8,903 nucleotides of DNA from Flavobacteriales bacterium (GCA_947476515.1 CANJQZ010000066.1:1-8903), one strand, 5' to 3'. Counted from the stretch's first letter, positions 1-7,988 are shown. The notes: generated by a model not told the origin, from the sequence alone. Program-made: numbers and translations.

Positions 1-54
1 ATCTTAATTGGCAAGGGTAAAAAAAATAATTATATACTTTCGTTAATGGATTGA
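1..54 (+). CDS. Possible 3' end of an upstream gene (partial, uncertain)
   Basis: Frame 1 is open from the window edge for 17 codons and ends at a TGA at 52-54; the encoded tail reads ILIGKGKKNNYILSLMD. It is the longest open plus-strand frame at this edge and is compatible with the C-terminus of a gene entering from the left. A run this short occurs easily by chance in AT-rich DNA, and I recognise no family. The rest of the stretch up to 98 is an AT-rich leader for the next gene. No strong promoter is visible there; the nearest resemblance to the phylum -7 box is TACTTTCG at 35-42, without a well-placed TTG. Confidence 0.2.
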   Translation: MLIGKGKKNNYILSLMD

Positions 55-98
55 TAGGCTTGGCACATTGTTTGGTTTAAAAATTTAAAACCTACATT

Positions 99-890
99 AT
101 GAAAAGGCAACTAAAATTATTCATCAGCACTATTATTCTATTTGGATTATTATCCAGTAGCGTTCCAAATGGCTATCCAATTGTAGAAAATAACGCATTC
201 AAAATTGGCGAAAAATTAAGGTATCGAATTTCATACGGAATTATTGATGCCGGCGAAGCTGTTTTGGAAGTAAAATCAACAAGTAAAAAAGGGAATGGCC
301 GTGAATTGGTGCATGCTGTTGCGACAGGAAGATCGTTGGGCGCCTTCAATTCTGTTTTTAAAGTTGATGACACCTATGAGACATTTTTAGACAAGAAATG
401 TATGTTTCCTTGGTATTTTGTAAGACGCGTAGATGAAGGTGGCTATAAAATTAAACAAGATTATACCTTTAAACATGATATAAAGAAAGTGTATAATGGG
501 AAAGGCAAATCTTTTAAAATGCCAATGGGAACTCAGGATATGATTTCATCTTTTTATTATGCTAGAACGCTAGACTATAAAAACATAAAACAAGGAAAAG
601 TTTTTGATTTCCCTTGTTTTATGGATGATGAACTTTTTACTTTGAAAATCAAATATGTTGGAGATGAAATTATCCATACACGCTTAGGGAAATTCAATTG
701 CTATAAATTTGTACCTGTTGTTCAAACTGGACGATTATTTAAAAATGAAGAAGATGTGAATTTTTGGGTAACCAAGGATGCTAATAAAATCCCTATCCTG
801 GTAAAAGCAAAAATACCGGTAGGCTATATCAAAATGCACCTAGTGGAATGGAGTGGATTAAAAAGTTCTGCAAGTAGCCGTGTTAAATAA
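99..890 (+). CDS. DUF3108 domain-containing secreted protein
   Basis: This 263-residue protein belongs to the DUF3108 family, whose function is not established. Residues 1 to about 22 form a typical export signal: positive start MKRQLK, then a hydrophobic stretch through FISTIILFGLLSS. The mature part opens with the family signature FKIGEKLRYRISYG (about 34-47) followed by IDAGEAVLEV. The rest is rich in predicted beta strands, with SLGAFNSVFKVDDTYETFLD and later VNFWVTKDANKIPILVKAKIPVG, the usual closing segment where a dedicated sheet ends. The length is normal and both ends look intact. It has no lipobox cysteine near the signal, so it is probably a soluble periplasmic protein. It stands alone on its strand and is followed by a terminator at 929-957. 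Family assignment is firm; the role is unknown. Confidence 0.9.
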   Translation: MKRQLKLFISTIILFGLLSSSVPNGYPIVENNAFKIGEKLRYRISYGIIDAGEAVLEVKSTSKKGNGRELVHAVATGRSLGAFNSVFKVDDTYETFLDKKCMFPWYFVRRVDEGGYKIKQDYTFKHDIKKVYNGKGKSFKMPMGTQDMISSFYYARTLDYKNIKQGKVFDFPCFMDDELFTLKIKYVGDEIIHTRLGKFNCYKFVPVVQTGRLFKNEEDVNFWVTKDANKIPILVKAKIPVGYIKMHLVEWSGLKSSASSRVK

Positions 891-928
891 TCTAAAAATT
901 ATAGCCGCTTCGTAAAAAATTTATTCAT

Positions 929-957
929 AAAAAAAGCCCTTAGTAAGAGCTTTTTTT
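929..957. terminator. Bidirectional intrinsic terminator between DUF3108 gene and queA
   Basis: Two 13-nt arms (929-941 and 945-957) pair around the 3-nt loop AGT with one C-A mismatch at 938/948. The outer part is AAAAAAAGC against GCTTTTTTT, so on either strand the hairpin ends in a run of seven T. It lies 39 bp after the stop of the upstream plus gene and 4 bp past the stop of the convergent minus gene, the expected place for a terminator serving both. Confidence 0.85.
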
Positions 958-960
958 AAT

Positions 961-2019
961 TTAGATGATCAACATCGCATCACCATAAGAGTAAAAACGA
1001 TACTTTTCTTTAATCGCTTCTTGATAGGCTTGAATCATCAAATCATGACCACAAAAAGCTGAAATCATCATTAATAAAGTGGACAATGGGGTGTGAAAAT
1101 TAGTAATTAAACTATCTGCTATCGAAAACTCATAAGGAGGGAAAATAAATTTGTTTGTCCATCCGTCAAAAGGCTTCAGCATTCCATCTGTTGAAACAGA
1201 AGTTTCAATGGATCTCATAGAAGTAGTCCCAATAGCACAAACGCGTTTTTTATTTCTCTTCGCTTCATTCACTATCTCAGCTGCTCGATCAGAAATTATA
1301 ACTTGTTCGGAATCCATTTTATGCTTGGTTAAATCTTCTACTTCAACCGATCTAAAAGTACCTAAGCCAACATGTAAGGTAACCTCAGCGAAATTAATAC
1401 CCTTTAATTCTAATCTCTTTAACAATTCTCTAGAAAAATGTAATCCTGCTGTTGGAGCAGCAACTGCACCTTCCTCTTTCGCGAAAATGGTTTGATAACG
1501 CTCTTCATCAGTTGCTTCAACTTCCCGTTTAATGTATTTAGGTAGAGGCGTTTCTCCTAACTCAGTAATTTTAGCTTTGAAATCTTCATAAGGCCCATCA
1601 AATAAAAATCTTAATGTTCTTCCTCTAGAAGTAGTATTGTCAATTACTTCAGCTACAAGTGAATCGTCCTCGCCAAAGTATAACTTATTACCTATTCTTA
1701 TTTTTCTTGCTGGATCAACAAGCACATCCCACAATAAACTCTCTCTATTTAGTTCTCTTAACAAGAAAACTTCAATTTTCGCACCAGTCTTTTCTTTATT
1801 ACCGTACATCCTAGCAGGAAAAACTCGCGTATTATTTCTAATCATTACATCTCCTTCATCGAAATAGGAAAGCACATCTTTAAATAATTTATGCTCAATT
1901 TTTCCTGTACTACGATGTATTACCATCAATCGTGCTTCATCTCTATTTTCTGATGGGTATTCCGCAATTAATTCCTCTGGTAAATCGAAGCTAAACTCCG
2001 ATAATTTCATTTTACTCAT
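961..2019 (-). CDS. queA: S-adenosylmethionine:tRNA ribosyltransferase-isomerase (QueA)
   Basis: QueA transfers and isomerises the ribosyl moiety of S-adenosylmethionine onto 7-aminomethyl-7-deazaguanine at the tRNA wobble position, giving epoxyqueuosine, the next-to-last step of queuosine synthesis. It is cytoplasmic. The 352-residue product carries the family landmarks in order: [14 protein letters not shown] (9-22), [18 protein letters not shown] (56-73), [17 protein letters not shown] (184-200), TLHVGLGTF (214-222), [12 protein letters not shown] (262-273) and [21 protein letters not shown] (291-311). Length is usual for the family. Two starts are possible: ATG at 2019 (MSKMKLSEF) or ATG at 2010 (MKLSEF). 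The second matches the usual QueA N-terminus better; the first has an A-rich leader, and neither has a clear ribosome site. The gene is monocistronic, with its own promoter at 2056-2087 and a terminator just past the stop. No other queuosine gene is present in the window. Confidence 0.97.
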   Translation of the reverse strand: MSKMKLSEFSFDLPEELIAEYPSENRDEARLMVIHRSTGKIEHKLFKDVLSYFDEGDVMIRNNTRVFPARMYGNKEKTGAKIEVFLLRELNRESLLWDVLVDPARKIRIGNKLYFGEDDSLVAEVIDNTTSRGRTLRFLFDGPYEDFKAKITELGETPLPKYIKREVEATDEERYQTIFAKEEGAVAAPTAGLHFSRELLKRLELKGINFAEVTLHVGLGTFRSVEVEDLTKHKMDSEQVIISDRAAEIVNEAKRNKKRVCAIGTTSMRSIETSVSTDGMLKPFDGWTNKFIFPPYEFSIADSLITNFHTPLSTLLMMISAFCGHDLMIQAYQEAIKEKYRFYSYGDAMLII

Positions 2020-2055
2020 GACTAAATTTTAAGCGCCATTTTCATTAAGCGCATG

Positions 2056-2087
2056 CAAAGATACATCATCTATACCCCCTTTGTCAA
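2056..2087 (-). promoter_or_regulatory. Bacteroidota-type promoter for queA
   Basis: Read on the minus strand, TTG (2085-2087) is followed after 21 bp by TATCTTTG (2056-2063). This fits the primary sigma-factor promoter known in Flavobacterium and Bacteroides (TTG, about 17-23 bp, TAnnTTTG) at every defined position. Transcription would begin near 2050 and leave a leader of about 30 nt before the ATG at 2019. Confidence 0.75.
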
Positions 2088-2160
2088 GTTTATTGCCATA
2101 TAATATTGATTTAGAACTATAAATCTGATTAAAATCATGTTTAAAACTAATCTCTATCAT

Positions 2161-2190
2161 TTTATTTTTCTGCAATCATCTAGAACTTTG
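2161..2190 (+). promoter_or_regulatory. Weak candidate promoter for the small membrane protein gene
   Basis: GAACTTTG at 2183-2190 matches the TAnnTTTG box with one mismatch, and TTT at 2161-2163, 19 bp upstream, matches the TTG box with one mismatch. It would give a very short leader before the ATG at 2214. Position is right, but both boxes are imperfect. Confidence 0.25.
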
Positions 2191-2213
2191 TCTTAAAATT
2201 TAATACTTATAAT

Positions 2214-2477
2214 ATGGAAGCAAAAGAACAACAAGAAATAGAATTTAATCGATTTGGATACATTGCAGCAATCATACTTTTGATCGGTTGTCTTGGAGGA
2301 ATTGCCGTAGGCGTTGGAGCCATTCAAAATACTTTTTCCTTGATTTTAGTGGTGATTCCAACCATGATAACATTGAGTCTTTTACTTGCAGTTTACCCAA
2401 TGAAATATATAATGAAAGCAAGTTTAGTTTGCATTACTATTGATGTATTAATGATCGCATTCTACACCATTTTTTAA
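2214..2477 (+). CDS. Small three-helix membrane protein, function unknown
   Basis: This 87-residue protein has a short charged N-terminus (MEAKEQQEIEFNRFGY) and then three hydrophobic segments: about 15-38 (glycine-rich, IGCLGGIAVGVGAI), 41-61 (FSLILVVIPTMITLSLLLAVY) and 67-87 (KASLVCITIDVLMIAFYTIF, ending at the stop). The lysines after segment 2 (YPMKYIMK) suggest that loop is cytoplasmic. With an acidic N-terminal tail and three spans, it is an inner-membrane protein with almost no soluble part. It resembles short conserved proteins I associate with Flavobacteriales genomes, but I cannot name a family or role. It is transcribed divergently from queA and apparently alone. The start is chosen because it is the first ATG and leaves a plausible A-rich leader. 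Confidence 0.8.
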   Translation: MEAKEQQEIEFNRFGYIAAIILLIGCLGGIAVGVGAIQNTFSLILVVIPTMITLSLLLAVYPMKYIMKASLVCITIDVLMIAFYTIF

Positions 2478-2503
2478 TATAATATCTTTTTGCCTTCTAT
2501 GAA

Positions 2504-2545
2504 AGCAAATCCACCAAAGCTTCTTTGAAATTTAGAACATTTGCT
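2504..2545 (+). other. Possible RNA stem-loop between 2477 and 2636
   Basis: AGCAAAT (2504-2510) pairs with ATTTGCT (2539-2545), enclosing a second small hairpin CAAAG (2515-2519) / CTTTG (2523-2527). It lies 26 bp past the stop of the small membrane protein gene. There is no T-run after it, so it is not a classic terminator; it might protect a transcript end or be chance pairing in AT-rich DNA. Confidence 0.2.
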
Positions 2546-2560
2546 AAACCAAAAAATCAG

Positions 2561-2590
2561 AATGTACATTCGATCTAAAATTGTACAATT
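2561..2590. promoter_or_regulatory. Twin TGTACA-centred palindromes, candidate operator upstream of the DUF255 gene
   Basis: Two perfect palindromes share the core TGTACA: AATGTACATT (2561-2570) and AATTGTACAATT (2579-2590). Their centres are 19 bp apart and the second ends 45 bp before the ATG at 2636. A weak -7 box, CACTTTTG (2608-2615, one mismatch), follows, with a TTG inside the second palindrome (2581-2583) 24 bp upstream of it, longer than the ideal spacing. Paired symmetric sites like these suit a dimeric DNA-binding regulator. No regulator gene is nearby, so the binding protein is unknown. Confidence 0.3.
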
Positions 2591-2635
2591 CTATCAGTAT
2601 AATTTAGCACTTTTGTCTCTGTTCAATTTTGCTCC

Positions 2636-4651
2636 ATGCCTCTAAATCAACTTTCAAAAGAAAATTCACCTTACTTATTACAACATGCCAACAATCCTGT
2701 TAATTGGGTAGCGTGGTCAAATGAAGCATTCGAAACTGCTGAAAAAGAAAATAAATTAGTTCTAATAAGTATAGGTTATTCTGCTTGCCATTGGTGTCAT
2801 GTGATGGAAAAGGAATGTTTTGAAGATGAGGAAGTTGCCGAACTAATGAATGCTCATTTTATTAATATAAAAGTAGATCGAGAAGAACGCCCAGATGTAG
2901 ATCAAGTTTATATGAGTGCCGTGCAATTGATGACACAGCAAGGAGGTTGGCCGCTTAACTGTATTACTCTTGCAGATGGAAGACCTATTTATGGAGGTAC
3001 TTATTTTCCAAAACAGAAATGGATGCATATACTTCGGTCTATTGTTCAAATGGTAGAAAAAGAACCGGAAAAAGTACTTGAATATGCCAGTAATTTGCAT
3101 TTGGGAGTTCAAGAAAGTGAACAGATAATTGAAGCACAAAGACTTCGTGATTTAAACACTGAAAAATTACATGAAATGTGTATTCGTTGGGCGCGAAATT
3201 TTGATACCATAGAAGGCGGACAAACAAGAGCTCCAAAATTCCCATTACCCAATAATTGGTTGTTTTTGATGCACTACGGACAAAGATTTTTAGACTCAAA
3301 GATCAATAACCAAGTCATCTTAACAATGAATAAAATGTGTTCCGGTGGAATTTATGATCAGCTTGGTGGAGGATTTTATCGATATTCTGTAGATATGTTA
3401 TGGAAAGTGCCTCATTTTGAAAAAATGCTGTATGATAATGCACAGTTGATTTCGCTTTATTCATTAGGATATGAAGCGTACAAAAATGAATCGTATAAAA
3501 ATGTTGTCTATCAAACCATCAATTGGATGAAAAATGAAATGATGGATGAAAAAGGGGCTTTTTATTGCGCGATAGATGCTGATAGCGAGGGCGAAGAAGG
3601 AAAATATTACTGTTGGAAAGAAGATGAATTAAAAACTATACTTGGTGAAGAATTTGAATGGGTTAAAGATTTTTATTCTATTAACAAGCAAGGATATTGG
3701 GAAGACGAAAAATATATTTTATTAAAAACAGATTCCGATGAGCATTTTGCTCAAAAAATCGGAAGGTCTCAGAAAGAATTTAATCTCCAATGTAATAAGA
3801 TTAATGACCTTCTTTTATCTGCTAGAAAGTTAAGAGTAGCGCCCGGGCTTGACAATAAATGCTTGACTTCATGGAATGCCCTTGCAGTAATTGGATTGTG
3901 TGACGCTTATCGTGTTTTTAAAAACGATGAATTTTTAGATTCAGCGCGCAAAACTCTAGATTGGGTCCTTTTATCTCAGATTTGTGAAGACGGAACGCTC
4001 CAACATGTTTATACCAATGGAATCTCTAAAGTAGATGGGTTTTTAGAAGACTATGCTGCCGTGATTAATGCCTTAATTGACTTTTATCAAATCAGTCAAG
4101 AATTAAAATATATCGAAAGGGCTCAGAAATTAACAGCAATAGTAAAGCGTGATTTTCAAGATCCAAATAGTAAGATGTGTTACTTTACAACAGAAAAAAG
4201 TACCTTAATTGCACGCAAAATGGAGTTGAATGATAATGTAATTCCTTCAAGCAATTCTATAATGGCCATGAACTTCTATCGCTTAGGTCACTATTACAGA
4301 AATGAGGACTTGATATTAGATGCACAACAAATGCTTCTTAATGTTTATGATGGCATGGAACAATATGGCAGCTCTTATTCCAACTGGGGAATATTGTTGC
4401 TGACCATGCAAACCGGTTTTATTGAAATAGTAGTTGTAGATGATGGGACATTGGAGTTTAAAGACCTCATCAACTTAAAACGATGTGAGACTTTAATTGC
4501 CTATCACAATAAGCTCCCTATTGCAAAAGATTATAAAGAACCTGGGATTTATATTTGCTACAAGGGAACTTGTTATGCTCCTTTTAAAACAATAGACTCT
4601 GCCCAATTAAAAATTAGCGCGCTAATTGAAACCGATCATCTTAATGATTAA
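2636..4651 (+). CDS. Thioredoxin-like DUF255 protein (YyaL / SSP411 family)
   Basis: This 671-residue protein is a full-length member of the DUF255 family, represented by Bacillus YyaL and animal SPATA20. The family joins an N-terminal thioredoxin-like domain to a large (alpha/alpha)6-barrel like those of N-acylglucosamine 2-epimerases and glycoside hydrolases; no reaction is firmly known. The opening [21 protein letters not shown] and the site ACHWCHVM (CHWC at residues 51-54) are diagnostic, followed by [10 protein letters not shown] (80-89) and GGWPLN (103-108). Barrel landmarks include APKFP (199-203), [17 protein letters not shown] (237-253), [15 protein letters not shown] (257-271) and [14 protein letters not shown] (314-327). 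There is no signal peptide, so it is probably cytoplasmic. The start is the first ATG and matches the conserved N-terminus. It has no same-strand partner here; its stop codon abuts the stop of the convergent transketolase operon. Confidence 0.93.
   Translation: MPLNQLSKENSPYLLQHANNPVNWVAWSNEAFETAEKENKLVLISIGYSACHWCHVMEKECFEDEEVAELMNAHFINIKVDREERPDVDQVYMSAVQLMTQQGGWPLNCITLADGRPIYGGTYFPKQKWMHILRSIVQMVEKEPEKVLEYASNLHLGVQESEQIIEAQRLRDLNTEKLHEMCIRWARNFDTIEGGQTRAPKFPLPNNWLFLMHYGQRFLDSKINNQVILTMNKMCSGGIYDQLGGGFYRYSVDMLWKVPHFEKMLYDNAQLISLYSLGYEAYKNESYKNVVYQTINWMKNEMMDEKGAFYCAIDADSEGEEGKYYCWKEDELKTILGEEFEWVKDFYSINKQGYWEDEKYILLKTDSDEHFAQKIGRSQKEFNLQCNKINDLLLSARKLRVAPGLDNKCLTSWNALAVIGLCDAYRVFKNDEFLDSARKTLDWVLLSQICEDGTLQHVYTNGISKVDGFLEDYAAVINALIDFYQISQELKYIERAQKLTAIVKRDFQDPNSKMCYFTTEKSTLIARKMELNDNVIPSSNSIMAMNFYRLGHYYRNEDLILDAQQMLLNVYDGMEQYGSSYSNWGILLLTMQTGFIEIVVVDDGTLEFKDLINLKRCETLIAYHNKLPIAKDYKEPGIYICYKGTCYAPFKTIDSAQLKISALIETDHLND
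4606..4627 (-). terminator. Candidate terminator of the transketolase operon, inside the 3' end of the convergent gene
   Basis: Positions 4612-4627 form a perfect 16-bp palindrome (AATTAG, centre CGCG, CTAATT). Read on the minus strand it is followed by further T residues (CTAATTTTTAATT), as expected of a small intrinsic terminator 24 bp after the transketolase C-subunit stop. It overlaps the last codons of the plus-strand DUF255 gene. The stem is short and AT-rich, and one palindrome of this length could arise by chance in a window this size. Confidence 0.35.
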
Positions 4652-5605
4652 TTATGCTTTTCTTGCAATAACTTTCAGTGCTGCATCAACCACATTTTGC
4701 GTATCAATTCCATATTTTGTCATCAATTCCATCGGTGTGCCACTTTCCCCAAAGGAATCATTAACCCCAACAAATTCCTGAGGAACAGGTAAATTTCTCA
4801 CTAGAACTTGAGAAACCGCTTCTCCTAATCCTCCATTTAGCATGTGTTCTTCTGCAGTTACTACACAGCCTGTTTTAGAAACAGATTTTAAAATTGCATT
4901 TACATCAAGAGGTTTAATGGTATGCATATTAATCAATTCCACTGAAATACCTTTTGCTTCAAGAATTTGAACTGCCTCAATCGATTTCCACACTAAATGT
5001 CCACATGCGATTATAGTTACATCAGAACCTTCTTGAATCATATCGGCTTTACCGATAATAAACTTAGCGTTTGGTTTCACAAAAATTGGCATTACTGGTC
5101 TTCCGAAACGCAAATATACCGGACCTTCATGCGCAGCAATTGCAATAGTTGCTTGTTTGGTTTGATTAAAATCTGCGGGTACAATTACAGTCATATTGGG
5201 CAACATGCGCATCATTCCAATATCCTCTAAAATTTGGTGTGTCGCTCCATCTTCTCCTAGCGTTAATCCAGCGTGAGAAGCACATATTTTCACATTTTTT
5301 TGAGAGTAAGCAATCGATTGCCTAATTTGATCATAAACCCTTCCTGTAGAGAAGTTAGCAAAAGTTCCAGTAAAAGGAATTTTTCCTCCAACCGTCATTC
5401 CAGCGGCCATTCCCATCATGTTGGCTTCAGCAATTCCCACTTGAAAAAATCTTGTTGGACATTCTTTTTGAAAAGCATCCATTTTCAATGAACCGGTGAG
5501 GTCGGCACATAATGCGACAACATTGGGATTAGTTCTTCCTAATTCAGCCAAACCTTCTCCAAAACCAGATCGTGTATCTTTATTCCCTAAAATTTCTATT
5601 TCCAT
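4652..5605 (-). CDS. Transketolase, C-terminal subunit (pyrimidine-binding half)
   Basis: This 317-residue protein is the second half of a split transketolase, which moves two-carbon ketol units between sugar phosphates in the pentose phosphate pathway using thiamine diphosphate. It contains the Transket_pyr domain, with [17 protein letters not shown] (54-70), where Glu60 corresponds to the glutamate that activates the cofactor, [18 protein letters not shown] (78-95) and [16 protein letters not shown] (109-124). The C-terminal transketolase domain follows ([20 protein letters not shown], then [19 protein letters not shown]). Deoxyxylulose-phosphate synthase and pyruvate dehydrogenase E1-beta are related, but the sequence and the partner at 6962-7804 favour transketolase. 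An in-frame ATG at 5629 would add eight residues and overlap the upstream gene; the ATG at 5605 fits the usual [17 protein letters not shown] start, with an A-rich leader. It is the last gene of the operon, 4 bp after the VWA gene. Confidence 0.92.
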   Translation of the reverse strand: MEIEILGNKDTRSGFGEGLAELGRTNPNVVALCADLTGSLKMDAFQKECPTRFFQVGIAEANMMGMAAGMTVGGKIPFTGTFANFSTGRVYDQIRQSIAYSQKNVKICASHAGLTLGEDGATHQILEDIGMMRMLPNMTVIVPADFNQTKQATIAIAAHEGPVYLRFGRPVMPIFVKPNAKFIIGKADMIQEGSDVTIIACGHLVWKSIEAVQILEAKGISVELINMHTIKPLDVNAILKSVSKTGCVVTAEEHMLNGGLGEAVSQVLVRNLPVPQEFVGVNDSFGESGTPMELMTKYGIDTQNVVDAALKVIARKA

Positions 5606-5609
5606 TTTT

Positions 5610-6962
5610 TTATAAATTAAGCAAAACAATTTTATTTGATTCCATTTTAAACTTTTTCTCTTTACTGTAAGCAGTAGACTTTTGATCTTTATCTCTATAA
5701 ACTAAAACATAATTACCTGGCTGCAATAACAATTTTCCTTTTAGAGAGGATTCATCTAGATTACATAACCATTCTCTTTTTCCATTTAAATTGTCAATGA
5801 ATAATTGTCCAATCATTAGTTTCTGAAAACTATATTCTAAACTTCCAGCAGCTTCAATGTCAATTGTGCTTAGTTTTCCTTGCGTTATTTCAATTCTTTT
5901 TAAAATTCTAGGAAGCGTTAAAATTTCAACATCATATATTCCAATTAGATATTTATCCATTCTATTAAAAACTTGTGTGTTGATGGTCTGCGGCTTATCT
6001 TTTTCCATTACCCTCATTAGCACTCCATTTTGTGAAGATAATTTAGGATTAGTAAATTTTAAATAACCTTGTGGGGCATCAATATTAATAGTATTATGCA
6101 TGTGTTTGACGATGCTAATATTTGATTTTGTGATTTTCGGAATAGTATGAACCACTAAATCATATTTAAAGGCAGGATCTAAAATGAGTGTGTCGGGATT
6201 TCCATATCGATTGATGGTATGGACGAAGGTGTACTTTAAATTATTTGTGCCAGCCTCATACAAATTCATACTTACATTGGTTTCAGTAGGCTTTTTTAAC
6301 AGGTCATTTAAATTGATTTGAACGGTAGTATTGACTAATACCTTTGTTAAAATATTGGTAAGTACTTTATTAAAAGACTCTTTGTTTTCTGCGTCAGAAT
6401 AGGTCCCAATACATGCAAATTTTTCTAAATATGACAAATCCATCCCAAGGCCAATGACAAAGGGAGTAACTTTTACACCTTTTTCTTTTAGTTTTTTTGC
6501 AATTACACAGGGATCATTATCACATGATTCTAATCCATCCGTTATGAGAATAATAATATTTTTCGCAATTGAATCGGGGAAATCAGCAGCAGCTGCTTCT
6601 AAAGATCTTGCAATCGGGGTAGCGCCTTTAGCTTGAATAGAACGGACCTTGTTTTTAATGGCATCAATATTATTGGGGCCAAAAGGAACTTCAAGTTTAG
6701 TATCTTGACAATCCTGAGTATCATTCGTTATGGGTGTTTGATGGCCATATACTCTAAGTGCTACATCAAGATTTGGAACATCCCTTAATTGTTCAATTGA
6801 TTTGATTATAACCTCTTTCGCTGCTTCCATCCTTGTTTGTTTATCCCAAGTTGAATTCATACTATTGGACGCATCCAAAATAAATAGAATTCGAGTTGTT
6901 CTTGTTTGTTGTGAGAACAAAAACAGAGGAACAAAAAGAAGAATAAAGAAGCAATATTTCAT
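5610..6962 (-). CDS. Secreted von Willebrand A domain protein with repeated C-terminal modules
   Basis: This 450-residue protein has a signal peptide ([18 protein letters not shown], 1-18) and a VWA domain over about 24-205. The metal-ion-dependent adhesion site is complete: D30-x-S32-x-S34 (LDASNSM), Thr115 in [10 protein letters not shown] and Asp142 in [10 protein letters not shown], so it should bind a divalent metal. Cysteines at 85, 147, 152 and 184 could form disulfides outside the cytoplasm. Residues 212-450 look beta-rich and appear to be three tandem modules (about 212-297, 298-372, 373-450) with matching strands [18 protein letters not shown] and YVLVYRDKD. No type IX sorting tail or membrane anchor is visible, so the periplasm is likely. 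It starts in the overlap TAATG with the transketolase N-subunit stop and ends 4 bp before the C-subunit start, implying co-transcription and translational coupling. The ligand and any link to transketolase are unknown. Confidence 0.88.
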   Translation of the reverse strand: MKYCFFILLFVPLFLFSQQTRTTRILFILDASNSMNSTWDKQTRMEAAKEVIIKSIEQLRDVPNLDVALRVYGHQTPITNDTQDCQDTKLEVPFGPNNIDAIKNKVRSIQAKGATPIARSLEAAAADFPDSIAKNIIILITDGLESCDNDPCVIAKKLKEKGVKVTPFVIGLGMDLSYLEKFACIGTYSDAENKESFNKVLTNILTKVLVNTTVQINLNDLLKKPTETNVSMNLYEAGTNNLKYTFVHTINRYGNPDTLILDPAFKYDLVVHTIPKITKSNISIVKHMHNTINIDAPQGYLKFTNPKLSSQNGVLMRVMEKDKPQTINTQVFNRMDKYLIGIYDVEILTLPRILKRIEITQGKLSTIDIEAAGSLEYSFQKLMIGQLFIDNLNGKREWLCNLDESSLKGKLLLQPGNYVLVYRDKDQKSTAYSKEKKFKMESNKIVLLNL

Positions 6963-7804
6963 TAATAATCTCCGATTGTTGAAGGCAATTGATTTAATGC
7001 AAGCTCTAATTGTTGATCATTTGGTGCGACGCCATGCCATTTATGTGAACCCATCATAAAGTCAACACCTTGACCCATTTCGGTTTGCATAATGATTACA
7101 ATTGGCTTACCTTTCCCAGTCATAGATACCGCTTTTTGCAAGGTTGCATGAATTTCATCAAAATCATGGCCATTCATTTTTAGAACATCCCATCCAAAAG
7201 CTTGCCATTTTGCGCCTAAGTCACCAAGAGATAAAACTTGCTCGGTATCCCCATCAATTTGACGACCATTAAAGTCAATCGTAGAAATGATGTTGTCTAC
7301 TTTATTGGCACTTGCATACATGGCTGCTTCCCAAATTTGTCCTTCTTGTAATTCGCCGTCTCCATGAAGTGTAAACACCAATTTTGGATCATTATTTAAC
7401 TTTTTTGAGGCAGCTGTTCCTAATGCAACGGACAATCCTTGACCAAGAGAACCTGATGCCATTCTTATTCCAGGTAATTTTTTGTCTGTTGAAGGATGTC
7501 CTTGAAGTCTGCTGGATAATTTTCTAAAGGTCCCTAGTTCACTTACAGGAAAATAACCTGAATGGGCTAAAACACTGTACCAAACTGGAGAAATATGTCC
7601 GTTAGAAAGGTAAAAAATATCCTCACCTATACCATCCATGGTGAAATTTTTTGAATCATAATCCATTTGTTCAAAGTACAAATAGCTTAGAAAATCAGCA
7701 CAGCCTAATGAACCTCCAGGATGCCCAGAATTAACAGCATGTACCATTCTTAATATATCTCTGCGCACTTGTGATGCCGTATTTTTAAGTAAATCTTTAT
7801 TCAT
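6962..7804 (-). CDS. Transketolase, N-terminal subunit (ThDP diphosphate-binding half)
   Basis: This 280-residue protein is the first half of a split transketolase and provides the diphosphate- and metal-binding domain. Visible motifs are VNSGHPGGSLGCAD (24-37, His28), SNGHISPVWY (67-76), LQGHPSTDKKLPG (100-112, His103), ASGSLGQGLSVALG (116-129), and the thiamine-diphosphate motif starting GDGELQEGQ (148-156) and ending IDFNGRQIDG (176-185, Asn179). Length is normal for the stand-alone N-subunit, so the gene is complete. It needs the C-subunit at 4652-5605 to form an active site, since each site is built from both halves. It is the first gene of the operon, behind a -7 element at 7828-7835. 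Its TAA stop shares a base with the start of the VWA gene. Whether this enzyme serves the pentose pathway or a special sugar route cannot be told from the sequence. Confidence 0.93.
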   Translation of the reverse strand: MNKDLLKNTASQVRRDILRMVHAVNSGHPGGSLGCADFLSYLYFEQMDYDSKNFTMDGIGEDIFYLSNGHISPVWYSVLAHSGYFPVSELGTFRKLSSRLQGHPSTDKKLPGIRMASGSLGQGLSVALGTAASKKLNNDPKLVFTLHGDGELQEGQIWEAAMYASANKVDNIISTIDFNGRQIDGDTEQVLSLGDLGAKWQAFGWDVLKMNGHDFDEIHATLQKAVSMTGKGKPIVIIMQTEMGQGVDFMMGSHKWHGVAPNDQQLELALNQLPSTIGDY

Positions 7805-7827
7805 TTTTAGACTTTTTTTTTACTTTA

Positions 7828-7862
7828 CAAATCTAAGTTTAATTCAAATAGGTGAACTTCAA
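7828..7862 (-). promoter_or_regulatory. Candidate promoter of the transketolase-VWA operon
   Basis: On the minus strand TAGATTTG (7828-7835) matches the Bacteroidota -7 consensus TAnnTTTG exactly. The nearest usable TTG (7860-7862) is 24 bp upstream, a little farther than ideal. Transcription would start near 7820, leaving a leader of roughly 15-20 nt before the ATG at 7804, which is preceded by an A-rich stretch. Confidence 0.45.
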
Positions 7863-7959
7863 AATTCATCAACAATAAGTGCAACTTTTCAACCATCCTG
7901 CGCGTCAATGAATTTGTAAATTTAGAGGAAGGGTTTCGGTTTTTTACTTAAAACATTGC

Positions 7960-7988
7960 TTGACCTTTATTTTTATATTAATTTTATA
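7960..7988 (+). promoter_or_regulatory. Weak candidate promoter for the secreted-protein operon
   Basis: TTGACC (7960-7965) is followed by AT-rich sequence with TAATTTTA (7979-7986), which matches TAnnTTTG except in the last base, at 16 bp spacing. An alternative reading is TTTATA (7983-7988) at 17 bp. Either would give a leader of about 35 nt before the ATG at 8031. The match is imperfect and this stretch is very AT-rich. Confidence 0.2.

Noticed and set aside
51..1032. The 12-mer TTGATAGGCTTG occurs at 51-62 and 1021-1032.
   Set aside because: The second copy is inside queA coding sequence. A single 12-nt match is expected by chance in a window of this size, and the flanks do not match.
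1151..1495. Plus-strand open frame of 114 codons opposite queA.
   Set aside because: It lies wholly inside the strongly conserved queA gene on the other strand, and its product has no recognisable features.
2843..3299. Two minus-strand open frames opposite the DUF255 gene.
   Set aside because: They are shadows of the conserved plus-strand coding sequence; the products have no signal or domain and unlikely composition.
5605..5629. Upstream start (MFCLIYKK) for the transketolase C-subunit.
   Set aside because: It would add residues not typical of the family and overlap the VWA gene by 20 nt. The internal ATG at 5605 gives the expected N-terminus.
6802..7059. Plus-strand open frame spanning the VWA / transketolase N-subunit junction.
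   Set aside because: It is antisense to two well-supported genes and has no features of its own.
7824..7920. 9-bp inverted repeat TTTACAAAT (7824-7832) / ATTTGTAAA (7912-7920) in the divergent gap.
   Set aside because: A match of this length is expected by chance in an AT-rich 226-bp gap. The arms are 79 bp apart and do not extend further; the left arm partly coincides with the promoter box.
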